DNA of 64,000 nucleotides from Gonapodya sp. JEL0774. Taxonomy: Eukaryota > Monoblepharomycota > Monoblepharidomycetes > Monoblepharidales > Gonapodyaceae. The notes beneath the pieces are model-generated. The model did no database searches. It saw only the letters and a list, made by a program, of their open reading frames with translations, and was not told the origin of the DNA. Every line of letters begins with the position of its first letter. Within the stretch, counting starts at the first letter, position 1. The position numbers and the translations under genes are program-made. Shown here piece after piece: positions 36,100-47,475 of the stretch. The DNA is taken from assembly GCA_027604505.1 (NCBI GenBank), contig JADIIX010000005.1:248001-312000 (forward strand). The letters run 5' to 3'.

Positions 36100-39000
36100 T
36101 CAAATTTGTGTAGCATTTTGTATATAAGGCGCCTGAATAAACATTTCATCGCAAAACTGACTCACCAGGCGCTGCTGCTCTCGATCAGACAGTTCGGGGT
36201 TTTTGAAAGGGGTTGAATTCGCAGGAATGCTCCAGGAATTATTGGCGTCCCAATTGTCCCAGTCAGTGCCATCGTTTAACGCTTTTGGGCTGGAATGAGA
36301 GTTAATCGAGGCGGAGTGATTCTTGGGCGGCGTTGTAAAGACCGACGCAGCTGCCGGTGAAGCGCGAAATGGCAAAACCAATGGGGTCGAGGAACGGGTG
36401 CTCTCACGGAGAGGCGCTTGTCGACTCTCCTGAGGCGGTTCTTCTTGCCCCCATGAAAGATCTTCCAGGTCCCAACCGCCCCCATTAGCGTTCCGCGCGT
36501 CGCCGTTTGTTACAAAAGTTTCTTGGGAGACAACCTCGCTTGCCAGCCGAGGCGGTTGTACAGAAGGGACTGAGTTAGGTGCGGCGTTCGGTGGATTTGC
36601 AAGTGACTCTGTTGATGGAGTGACACTCTGATCAAGAACTGCAGTTGTCAACTTCTTGGAGACTCCTAGCACTGCCGCTCCTAGACTTGCTGTCCAACTC
36701 GAGTCAGTTTGAGTCTCGGCGGTTGGAGTCTGCGATGCGCCTGTGACTGGAGGGGTTGGAGGAACTGTGGTTTGGGGCTGAGACAGTGGAAGAGTTGACA
36801 GTAACTGCTAGATTGATTCTGCTTTTGGGGTCCACAAACAACTTTACCATTTCCGTAGCATAGCGTTCCACTTTCTCCAAGAGCGTTTCCACGGCCCGAA
36901 AAGCACTGTCCCTGACTTGCTTATCAGGGTCAACAAGAAGCGGGCAAACTGCAGGAAGAGCCCTGAGAGCTATCTCCGCCGGGTTGTGATAGTCGGACGT
37001 CGCTGTGGAGGAAAGGTCAAACTGTGCTTCTATATCCAACTGGAAAAATAAACCCGAAGACTCACCGGCCATTGCCAAGAGACCAGCTATTCTGGCAGGG
37101 GGAAACGGATCCCTTAAACTTCGTAAGAATGCGGGAACGAGAATACGTTTTCGCGTCTTCGAAAATAGCCGTCAATTGCTGGAAGCTATTGGACTTTCGG
37201 TTCCCATAAGCAAGAAAACCAACCGAATCTGTCAAATTCTTGCTTATCTTTCCAAGAAGAATGGTCGTATTGGTTCTGATGCCCGCTTCTTCGTCCGATT
37301 GGAGTTTTGCAAGGTACCGCAAGAGGTCGTTGTTGATGGTTCTTTCATTGAGCTGATAGCACGTGAAGGAAGACTGTCCATCAGCTCTGATTAATGGTAT
37401 AAATTTAAATCCCCTTACTTTTGGAATGAGAAGAAGCATGCTTTTCAAAGTGTGTTCTCGCATGAATGGCTGGTAGATGACCGTATTCGATCTGGCATTT
37501 GTGCGGAACAGAGATTCTCGCATTCTCTACGAACTCACGTTTGTGTCGCTAAAGCCCATGGCCTTCCATTATTACATTAGCAATGAAATGATGTCAGACC
37601 TGGAAGGCCAGTTCTCTGTGGATGTAAACTATACTCACGATCTGCGGAAATACCTTTTCATTCAAAAGCTTCGAGTTCCTTTCGTCAAAAGCATCAATGT
37701 ACAGCGGGAGATTGTCCAAGAGCGCAATCCTCGTTTGGCGGTCTGCCGACGAAAACAGCCTGGCGGATTCTCAGAAGGATTCCCCCCCTTTTATATCCCG
37801 TGCGTGAAGCACTTACTTTACGATGCTGCTCAAAACTGTCCGATCAAACTCCTCTTTGTTCAATGACTGCCCAAATTTGAGTACCAGTCCAAGTACGTTC
37901 GGTCCTCCTGATGGGTAGCCGATGATGATCAGCAATCAAGGTTTGCTGAGTGGACTTCAGACTTCACCTCCGCCGTACTCCAGTGCGTTGCGCAGCTCCG
38001 GTAGGATCTTATAGCGACAAAAATCCTCGGGGAAATCAGAGGCGACATCACTGAGGCGAGTGACGAATGCGTCTCGTTCGGATTGGTCCTTCAAGGTGAT
38101 TGTTTCAAGGAAGTTTGCAGCTTTTATGAGCTCATTGTCAAAGAAGGCGCCAGGGGCACTCCCAGCGTTCAGAAAGTCGTCGAATGTGGATCGAGAAACG
38201 GGATCTGGATTGACGAGCGAGCGAACGCAAGCGAACAGGTTCTGGCATGGGTTTGGGGATACAAGATACGTCTTAGTCGCAACAGACAGAGAGCGAGCGG
38301 GCGCAAGCTCCAATTCACCGTCGGGATATTTCCCCGGTTTCGCCCCACAATGTCGGGGGACGATATGGGTCCATTAAACAACTCGTGGATGAGAGTACCG
38401 AAGGCATATGCGTCGACAGAATTAGGGGTATTTCTATTGCGGGTAAGGGCAAGAAGCTCCAGTGCAACTCGCGACTTATAGAAGAGAATCAAAAATGGGT
38501 AATCTCACACTTTTGCCGAACCACGTCGGACTTCGGGTGGGAGATACTTTGTCGTTCCATACAGGCGTTCCAAACTCGCAAAGAGTGTCGCATTGTCATC
38601 TTTGGAAGACGACGCGACCTCCAAGCCACCAAGTCTGAGAATACGAGAACTACATCGGAAAAGGGAACCGAGTGGGATACAACCTCGACTTACTGACTTC
38701 CATTCCCCAGCTTTTGTCACATATATGGAGTCTATTCGCACATTGCCGTGCACTATAGAGCCGTCCTGATTTAGGAATTTCAAGAGATGCTAGAGGAGAG
38801 CGACATATGCAGTGCCATCAGACTGCACAAAGTAAAAGCGGAAGAGGAGATGAGCTCACAGCTAACTTGTACAGTCCCCACATGACAGCGTTTTGTGCAT
38901 CCTTTTCTCCAATTCTGCTAGAAATGCTCTCTCGCAGCACCTGAGATAGCGGGATGACGTGCTCCGTAATTATTTCCACCGAGGTTGGGGTCTAGAGAAC

Positions 39001-39432
39001 GTTACACAATTCATTGGTTTGCCGGGGTAAAGGATCGCTCAACAGCCACCCTCAGAATCACACGAAAATAAAGACCTCCACTCCATCGAGATATCCAACG
39101 ATAGATGGGTGTCTGAGGGTCCGAAAACGTTTGAATGCATTTTTGGCCAGTGGGAGTTTCTCAGGGGATCTCTGACCATCGAGCACCAAATAAGACACCT
39201 CTGTAGAATCAGACTAAGCATCCACATGCCGTAGATCGAGTAGAAATCAGGTCAGAGAGCATCTGAGCGGTCCTCTGCGGAAACACCGATCCCAACGAAC
39301 CGTCCGCGTGCCATTGTGAAGTACCCAGGGGGAATTCGGAGGTTGCGGGGACACAGGAGCACCTTTCTGGAAGGGCAAGGTGGCTCCAGTTGCAGCTCCA
39401 AGCACTTGGATGGCTCCTTTGAAGAAATCCAT
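36100..39432 (-). CDS. CEX1: SCY1-like pseudokinase (SCYL1/Cex1)
   Basis: This is an N-terminal kinase-like protein with HEAT repeats, implicated in COPI traffic and tRNA export. The ATG at 39432 gives MDFFKGAIQVLGAATGATLP and then WVLHNGTR. After an intron, VSYLVLDGQRSPEKLPLAKN and AFKRFRTLRHPSIVGYLDGVE follow. The pseudokinase C-lobe has FLNQDGSIVHGNVRIDSIYV and GGLEVASSSKDD in place of the catalytic HRD and DFG motifs, then YLPPEV. HEAT-like helices include CVRSLVNPDPVSRSTFDDFL, EIALRALPAVCPLLVD and RDSAFRAVETLLEKVE. The C-terminal tail is Ser/Pro/Trp-rich (DWDNWDANNSW) and ends in NATQI. The first splice uses donor gttcgt after NGTRT. The ATG lies 8 bases past the MDM33 stop. Confidence 0.87.
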
Positions 39433-39440
39433 GTATTCTG

Positions 39441-40514
39441 CTATGAGGTACAAAAGTGAACCACCAAACCACCCAAAGCAGCACCAACCCCAAACATCAA
39501 CCCTTCTTTCAGGAAGGGTTTCTCCCATAGCCTCGGCTCGGCCTTTTCAGGATCCCTATCTATAAACTCCTGGGGCCCTTTGAGAAAACTGTCATCGGTT
39601 TCAACCCGCACTGCAAGTTGAGAAGTTTCTATGGTGGGGCGCAAACTCAATGTCCCTAATTGTTGATTGAGCTGGGCAAGCTGCGCATCGAGCCGGTCAG
39701 TATACTTGACCATTCGGGCATCAGCGCCAGCGTCCAGCTTTTCCAACAAGTCCTCATTTCTGAGAAAGGTGGAAAGTGATCACCACAGCTTGGACCTAAC
39801 TGCACAGATTATCTCAACACACCTTCGCGGGTTGAGAATCCCATATACAACTCCAGTTACGACAAGCTGACTGACAAGGAGCGCAAGGGTATAGTATGTG
39901 CTCACACGGCGGATTTTATCGCTCCATAGTTGTTCCTGCGAATAGCGCTCCCTCATCGCCCCAAGGAAATCGGATTGAAGTTCGTTCACTCGCTCGGAAA
40001 GTGTCCGAAACTGTTCCTTCGCAGCCACTTCTTCTATTTCAATCTCATGGCCTGCTCTGAAAGTTCCCTGAGGGAGCTCTTGTCACGGAACCGGAGATAG
40101 TCCAGAATGTGCTGGGTACTTACTTGTACAGGTCCGTAAACAATGCAAGATCAGCGGCTGTCCAGTTGGCTTTCCGTTCCAATAAAGTATTAATGTCCCT
40201 CTGATTCTTTGCCCGTATGTCGACCGTTGATTCGTCTGAGGAAGTGTTCGGTTCCGCTCAGATACGGAATCGTATCAAGGGATGCAGTGGAGAACCCAAG
40301 AGCACCCACATTGCTTCTGAGCAGTTTTGAGGGCTTCCCGCACATGAAAAATCTGCCTGTCCAGCTCTTCTGTCTGCTCTCTGGCGCGGATTATGGGGTC
40401 GTACCCCGTGATTGCGTTAAGGAGTGAGGACGACTTGAGGATGAGGCCATCCGAACTTGAAAGGATTTGGATGGCTCTGTCGATCAGTGGTCGAACAAAG
40501 GATCTGGATGCCAT
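39441..40514 (-). CDS. MDM33: Mitochondrial inner-membrane protein She9/Mdm33
   Basis: This fungal inner-membrane protein affects mitochondrial shape and cristae or membrane fission. Features read: LLNAITGYDPIIRAREQTEE, the helical LSERVNELQSDFLGAMRERY and the family signature SQEQLWSDKIRRVSTY. Two membrane spans follow: one after the signature (YTLALLVSQLVVTGVVYGIL) and one at the very C terminus (GLMFGVGAALGGLVVHF), as expected. Between them is a soluble coiled linker. The first in-frame ATG is at 40514 (MASRSFVRPLIDRA), basic and hydroxylated enough for a short presequence. Upstream codons are open to a GTG at 40607 but contain no ATG. The TAG is at 39443-39441. The gene is divergent from NAP1 (153 bases). 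Confidence 0.88.
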
Positions 40515-40667
40515 AGGATGCACGGCGGAAAACAGGTGCCGCGGTGGGACAAGGAAAGCAACTAGGATGGTGGTGTTGGCCCTCAAGGTCAAACGGCGTG
40601 TGACCACAGTATCAAACCATGGGGTTGTCCTTTTCTCCTTTCAACCTTTCACCTCTCAACTCCACTT

Positions 40668-42559
40668 ATGTCGACTCCTGCCCAGATTCTGGCCCAGAAC
40701 CCAGGTCTTTTCCAGGTGAGATATCGATGCCCTTTCGTAGTTCGTCCCCCCCCCCGTGCTCGGACTGTCTCATCCCTCGAATCAACCCTTGTAATCATTC
40801 ACGTCCACAGAGCCTCGTTGGCCGTGACTCGGGCTACATCCAATCTCTTCCTGGGGAGGTTAAGAGGCGCATCAATGCTCTGAAGAACCTGCAGGTGGGA
40901 GTCGACCTCAGTTCGAAGTAATATAGCCAGGGCTTGTTTTTCATCATCCATCATCATCTGAATTTGTCTCCATCTATCAGAAATCGCACGGTGAACTGGA
41001 GAGCAAGTTCCGCGAGGAAGTTTTGGCGCTGGAGAAGAAATACCAGGTTCTCTACCGGCCATTGTACGACCAGGTGACTATGTCTTATCACTGAAGATTC
41101 GGATTTAAGAGCTGACATTTTTGTCCGCATCCAGAGGAGACGCTTTATTGCTGGTGAGGCCGAACCTACAGAGGAGCAAGCCACCTTCGCTGATCCCGAT
41201 GAGGAGGGTGCAGAGGTACGTGCCACCCCACCCATGTTGGATCAAACCTGCTCCGTCAGACCCCATGGAACCCCCCACTTCTTTAGCCCACTCCTTCTGC
41301 ACAAAAGAGTGGAGAGACTCCTGTTCGAGGTATTCCGGAGTTCTGGCTCACGGCTCTCAAGAACATGCCCCAGATCAACGATATGATCACCGAACGTGAT
41401 GAAGCTGCTCTCAAAAGCCTTATTGACATCCGCGTTTCTTACTTGGACAACAACCCTGTTAGTGAAGTTTGTCTCTCCCCTTGGTGCACTTTCTCTTATA
41501 TTTTGTTTCTGGGAATCTTTTTAGGGTTTCAAACTCGAGTTCCAGTTTGAGCCCAACGAGTTTTTTAGCGAGGAAGTCCTCACCAAAGTATACTTCTTGC
41601 AGAACGATCCCGAGAGCCCTTATGGTGAGAAACGGCGTCACGATGAATGTTGTAGACGATCTGAACTTTCGTTTTTCTTTTGCTTGCTGCTCTGTGCCCC
41701 CTTCCATGTGGTTGCAGACGATTTGCTTTACGACCATGCAGAGGGGTACGTTTCGATGATTCCCCTACCACGATTGTTCCTTCCGTTCACGTGATTCACT
41801 GATACCACAAGGTGCACAATTTCGTGGAAGGAAGGTAACGACCTCACAGTCAAGGTCGAGACCAAGAAACAGCGGCATAAAGGTAAGGCAAATTTCCTTC
41901 CACGAGTGAAAATTCAGCTTGGACCGCCAACGCACGTGCTATTCACTCTTTAGCTACGAATAAGGTCCGGATTGTGAAGAAGACCGTTCCCGCAGAAACC
42001 TTTTTCTCCTTCTTCAACCCGCCCAAGGCTCCAGAGCCCAAGGAGGGACAAAATGAGGAAGAAGAAAATGACGAGGACGATGATTTGGATGCGAAACTCG
42101 AGGAGGACTACGAAGTGGGCGAGGTTGGTTGAAGTAATGAGTGAGCGTTAAACACGCGCTCCACATCTGACCACCATGCCATGGCGGATTACAGATGCTC
42201 AAGGAAAAAATTATCCCCCACGCTATCGACTGGTTCACGGGTAAGGCCTTGGAGTACGATGAGGACATATATGGTGGGTGATGTTCAAGGCAGTTGAAGA
42301 GCAAAAGGATCGGAGCTAATAACGTCCAACATCTCCCAGGCGATGACGATGACGATGACGATGGTGAGTAACTTGGCGCGAGACCTTTGTCGTTGGCTGC
42401 AATTTACGTTATCGCACTGGCATTTGTAGACGAGGAAGGTGATGACGACGATGAGGAGGAGGATGGTGAGTTTCTCGAGATCTTCTCACATTATTAGATT
42501 CAGTTGTCAAACATTTTCTTGTGTATAACAAAAAACACTTTTCCTCAGATGACGAGTAA
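40668..42559 (+). CDS. NAP1: Nucleosome assembly protein 1
   Basis: This is a histone H2A-H2B chaperone that shuttles core histones and assists nucleosome assembly. It starts MSTPAQILAQNPGLFQ at 40668. Then come YIQSLPGEVKRRINALKNLQ, the long dimerisation helix (ESKFREEVLALEKKYQVLYR), RRRFIAGEAEPTEEQ, GVPEFWLTALKN, ERDEAALKSLIDIRVSYLDN, FKLEFQFEPNEFF and the domain signature ETFFSFFNPP. Then come IPHAIDWFTGKALEYDEDIYG and an Asp/Glu-rich tail. Several introns fall inside the acidic tail, and the last exon is only 12 bases (42548-42559). It is divergent from MDM33. Confidence 0.95.
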
Positions 42560-42675
42560 TCACCTCTCTGCGCGTACTGGTTAAAATTCCAAACACTTCT
42601 TACTAGCTAGCTCTCCCACTTTGTATTAGACGTGGTGTCTGAATCGTACATTTTCCTGAGGATGTCCAGATTGGC

Positions 42676-45600
42676 GTGGTGGTGGTCGACGCGACGCCAA
42701 TGCCGAGTCAGTTCACATGCTTCATGGAACCTTCACAACAAGTATCATTCCCATCCTTTCCATCCTTCCCATCCTTTCCTACATTTTCGACTCTTGATGA
42801 AAAGCCGCCGGCAGAGTTAAAAAGCTCTCCGCCATCAAAGAAGAGACGAAGGAGCGGTAGCCCCACAGATCGTAATGACCACCGTGTCGGGGAAGGAAAA
42901 ATTAAATCCAACTCGCTCAAAAAGGAGAGTCGTAAAAGTCGGAAGAAACAATGGTCGGACGAGAGCTCGGATTCGGATTCGCAATTGCGATCGCAGAATC
43001 TGGCACAAGTGCCGACATCCAACTATACCATCGACAAGAGCGGAGCTCGTCGTGGGAAAGAAGTGTCATTTGCTCCACCTACGTTCTTTAGGCTCACCGG
43101 TATGAATCATTTGAGCCGGGCTGTTTGGCAATATTTCTTTCTAAAGCATATCGGAAATTCCGGAACTTGCTCCACTAGAAAGTTCATTGGGACTTCATAA
43201 AGATCTGAAAGTCATCACTCGGATTTCGGAAACGGGGGGCAGTCGCCATTCTCGGGAGTCTGATGTCGATGTGAGTGCCACTTCGCGATTTCTCCCACAC
43301 ACCTTGACATGGTTCTCATGCAGTTGTACCGAGAACTTCGACACTCGCTTCGCCAGCCTGCTGAACGTTTCATACCGTACGTATACATAATTCAGCGTAT
43401 TGTTTCTCCGGAGGATCTCACGGAGGTAAATCTCCAACCGTCAGAAGTTCTCAAACTGAGAATGTGTTTGTAGAAGATTCGACTGGGTTTATTTCCATAC
43501 ACGATAACGTAGTACGGGATAAATCGGAGGATCAAACTCTGGAGCAGAGCGATGAATATTTGGGGAAGCAGGCAGCGTTGAGCAGAGAGATCGATAAGGT
43601 TTGCCACTTGCGCGGTAACCACTCGGAAGTTTGTTACAACAGCTATTCCACAGGACCCCACGAATCCCAACAACTGGAGGGAGCTAATTAAGTTGCAAGA
43701 TCTCCTATTTCGGGATGGAAAGACGCCGAAAGCAAAAGAGAGAATCGCTCGACTGGTCCGAGACAAGAAGATTGCCATCTACGCGAAGGGCATGGAAGCC
43801 CTTCCAAGCGATACAGAGTTCGTCCGGGAGTCGTTGGCTTTGTTAAAGGATGTAGATTCGTGAGTAATGCCTGCTCAAAGAAGCACAATGGAGGTCTCAC
43901 AAACTCGATTTTCTCCGGCTAATCCAGAACGGCCGAACTCCAAAGTAAATGGGATCATGCGCTGAAAGTTCACAGGGCAGCCATTACTTTGTGGTTGGAC
44001 TATTTGCAGTTCCGACAGTCTGATGCGACCCAATTTACAATATCTGGGTGCGTGGCAGTCTACGAATTTGTTGTGCGATCGATTAGATCTGCTTGGCGTG
44101 ACCTTGCATTAGGTTAGTATTTGAAAAGCAGTGAAGCCGTTAGAATGTTCACTTGCATTTGTTTGGGTTTAGACGATTGCTTCTGCGAGGGTGTTCTCTT
44201 TCATGTGTTTCGTCGAGCCTGCCAAACACTAGCTGACGCCGGTGAGAGTTGAACTCTCCATATTATCTGGTCACACTCTTTATAGTCAGTCGCTCTTCTC
44301 ATAAAAGGTTACACCGAACGAGCTATCGGAGCTTTTCAAGCGCTTATTGAAAGCAACTTTTTTGTCCCAGAAGGCGCAAGCTCAAAGCCTTACGAATCAG
44401 TTCTCGACTCCTTACAAGACTTTTGGGAAGAAGGTGCGCCTCGATTCGGTGAAGAGGTTGGTGGCTGTCTTCATGGGCTGAGTAACTATTCGGCGAAAGT
44501 AACAAGTGCCGTTCTATCATTCCAGAATTCTGCCGGATGGGCGTCGACTTTTCTTTCTACCTTGCCTTCTAGTGAGCACTCAATTATGTGACATCGCTGT
44601 CAAGCAAGTTTCGATCCATCACCGTTTATGTTTCAGCAACTTCGGAGACATTGGACGGTGAGGGGACCACAATTCGCCCCGTCAAACCAGTTCCAATCCG
44701 ATCGACTAATCTTGCTGCGTAGGACCACCACAAACTTATGATGAATGGGCGGTGAGAGAAATTCGTTTGAGCACTTCATCGTGGCTCCCAGCACGCGACA
44801 ATGATAACGGTGAGATGACGGAACGATTTTCATCATTAAATTTTGGATGAGTGACCGTTGTAGATGTAGAGGCCAGCGAATCTAGCGATCTCGATCGAAT
44901 CGTCCTGTTTGACGATATTCGGAATCTTTGCTTTCCGGTCAAGACTCACTTCGTTCGTGAACAAGTCGTTTACGGACTCCTCAACCTACTGGGGGTTTCC
45001 GCGTCCCCTTTACCAACCTCTTACCACCCTGTGAGCTCCGACCAATTTCTTAATAATGACTTCGCCGATCGAAGCCGTGTCGAGGCATTTTGGCCACCCA
45101 AGCTCCCTGCGTACACTCCGAAGAATTTCAGAGGCGATGGCGAGGGTCATAACTCGTGGGCATCATTTCGCTACCCTAGCTCCGTGTTCCCCTTCACGTT
45201 GGACTCAGCATTTGGGTGGAGCGCCTGGTTTCCATTTGGGGCAATGCGAGATGGCGCTGCGACAGACCTGGACCAAAAATCTCGAAGGGCATTCGCTAGG
45301 TGAGTGGGGAGCTAATATGCATGGGGGGTGGGTTGCGTGCCGGACAAGACTGACGGAGACTGCGTTTGACAAGTCTGATTCGCTCCATTTTGCATTAGGA
45401 ACATTTTTCGTCAGGCTCGCACGATTGTGTCAGACGTGACAAGGTTAGATCTCATGGCCGTCAACTTTGAAGTGTCAATTGGCACGAAAGGGTGAGCTCA
45501 CAGCATACTTTTGTGTGCTCGTTCAATTGTGAGATAGCTTATAGAAAAGAATTGTCCCCAGTGCGAAAAAGTTCGTCCGACAACTTCTGAGCACCGATAG

Positions 45601-47150
45601 GAACAACATATTGTTGTGGAACGCGTATGCGCAGATTGAGAGATCGTGTGGGGAGGACAACGAGGTGTGAGCGCATAGTTTCTATTCCAATCAATTTTTT
45701 TTCGATGTTGTTGTGGTGTGCAGGCTCGGAAAGTTTACCAGCAAGTTCTCTCATCTGGCGGGTTGGACTCCCCTGAAGCAACCCTCACCGTCCGTTTGTA
45801 CGCAGAACTAGAGCTGGATAACAAATGTCCCAACAAGGCCATTGGTATGTCAAATGCAACTTGAGTACTGTTTAAGCGTAGATTGAAGTTGTTTCATAAA
45901 TGATGTAGCTGCGTTGGTGGCCTTCGCTGAAGGATCGCCGATTGACTTCTCTGCCCCAGAGGAGCATGCAGCACAGAACCTCCTTTCTGCGACGAGAGTG
46001 TTGCGTGCAAAGAACGTAAATGCCACGGTGGTCTGTCTCTCGTTGGTGTCAAATTTCGCTTTATTGACCTGGATTTCAAATCGTGCTCCCAGTTTTTCAC
46101 ACAACGAGCTTCATCCGCAATGGGCTCCCCGTCTTGGCCCCCGCCCCTCGCCGATCCCGCACTTGAAAACCTGTCCTGTCTTGCCCTCCTTGAGCTCGCA
46201 ACGACTGGCCCTGCCGCCTCCTCACTCGTCTTTAGTACCGCCCTCTCCACCATGAGTACTTCCAAACTTCCTCGCCCCACCGATCAGTCAGCGTACCTCG
46301 ATTCCCCTTCCGCCTCTTTAGCAGAGCGCCTAGTGCTCCATGCTGCGAGGTTCCTCCATCGCGCGGCATCACTACGATCTTTTGGTCCCATATCGCCCGT
46401 ACTACTCCGCGAATCAATAGATGTGGGTCTCGCTTTGGCCCCTATTAATACTGCGTTGCTCTCGCTTCTTGCTTTCAATGAGAGAAGAGCAAGGATAGAA
46501 GGCCGGCTGGAAATGGCGCTAAAATCGGTGCACCGCACCCATGTCGGCTGGGGAATGGCAATTTGGGAAGAGGTGCGTGGGATAGGAGGGTGGAGCGAGG
46601 TTGTCCTCAGGGGATTGTTTGAGGACGCGGCAGGGGCGGAAAGGTGGGATTGCAAGTCGCGAGAGATTTTGGTTTCGTTCTAGTTTGTCATCCTTCAACG
46701 ACACCATCTGTTTCTTCCAGTACAAAGCACTCCGTTGCCCTCTGGTATGCGTACGCCCAACTTGAGCATACCCTTGGCCATAGCGTTCGGGCCAAGTCAG
46801 TATTCTGGAGAGGCGTAAGAGAATGCCCGTGGGCCAAAAGTAAGGATCTATGTTTCGTATTCTCGCTTTTGCTTGAAGTTCGATTTTGTGTGTGTGTTGC
46901 CTGTGTATGTGGACGGCTACATGATCAATGCTGACAAACCTCTTCTCGCACCCTTCCATTAGAGCTTTACCTTCTCCCTTTCACACTACTCCGCCATCAC
47001 TTCACCACCGCTGAGTTGGCCACAGTTCTCGACTTGATGGTGGAAAAGGAAATTAGGGTGAGGATGGAGTATGTCGGGTTGGAGGAGATAAGGAGAGCGG
47101 TTGAGAATACCCACGAAGTACTGGAGGTAGATCAAGAGGGCATGGAGTAG
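42676..47150 (+). CDS. NRDE2: NRDE-2-like RNA-silencing/surveillance protein
   Basis: This HAT-repeat helical protein works with nuclear RNA surveillance and, in some organisms, RNA interference. The N terminus has a short SFP repeat (SFPSFPSFPSFP) and basic Ser-rich clusters (KKRRRSGSPTDRND). The NRDE-2 domain reads KERIARLVRDKKIAIYAKG, HRAAITLWLDYLQFRQS, CFCEGVLFHVFRRACQTLAD, AGYTERAIGAFQALIESNFF and, further on, ALWYAYAQLEHTLGHSVRAK and VFWRGVRECPWAK. The conserved end is LATVLDLMVEKEIRVRMEYV. Start uncertain: ATGs at 42676, 42712 and 42724 are in frame. The stop at 47150 follows EGME. There are about 15 introns. The family is missing from budding yeast, which supports a non-yeast fungal origin. 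Confidence 0.88.
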
Positions 47151-47475
47151 TTAGAGGCGAGAGGAGGTATTAGGAAGCAGTGAAGGCGGGAAGGAGTTGC
47201 TAGGGGAAAGTAGGCCCGGAACCGCAGCAATCTCTCCACAGTGACATCACCACATCGTTGCATGTTTATATACATTCAGCACGAAATTTGTGTGAGACAA
47301 CTCCATCCTGCGTGCCGCTCTCGCACAACTCTCTTCATTTCAGTTCCTACATCATAACCCAGAGCGCAACAAATTATTTTGCAATTACAACATCGATATG
47401 ACTAGAATAAAAACAAAATTCAAAATGTCCCCTGCTATATATGATCTTCAAAGTTGTAAAACACCCCTCGTAGTC
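47151..47475. other. Convergent 3' intergenic region
   Basis: These 325 bases lie between the stops of NRDE2 and the WDR59 homologue. The sequence is AT-rich in its second half (47340-47450) and presumably holds both 3' UTRs and polyadenylation signals. No gene was seen. Confidence 0.5.

Noticed and set aside
40515-40607. Longer MDM33 presequence starting at 40607
   Set aside because: That codon is GTG. The first in-frame ATG is 40514.
42750-42785. SFP-encoding repeat as a microsatellite or mobile remnant
   Set aside because: It is a short coding repeat in the NRDE2 N terminus, with no flanking duplications.
45894-46280. Minus-strand frame as an antisense gene
   Set aside because: It is the shadow of NRDE2 coding sequence.
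46120-46683. Plus-strand 187-codon frame as a separate gene
   Set aside because: It lies in the coding stretch of NRDE2 and is better read as one of its exons.
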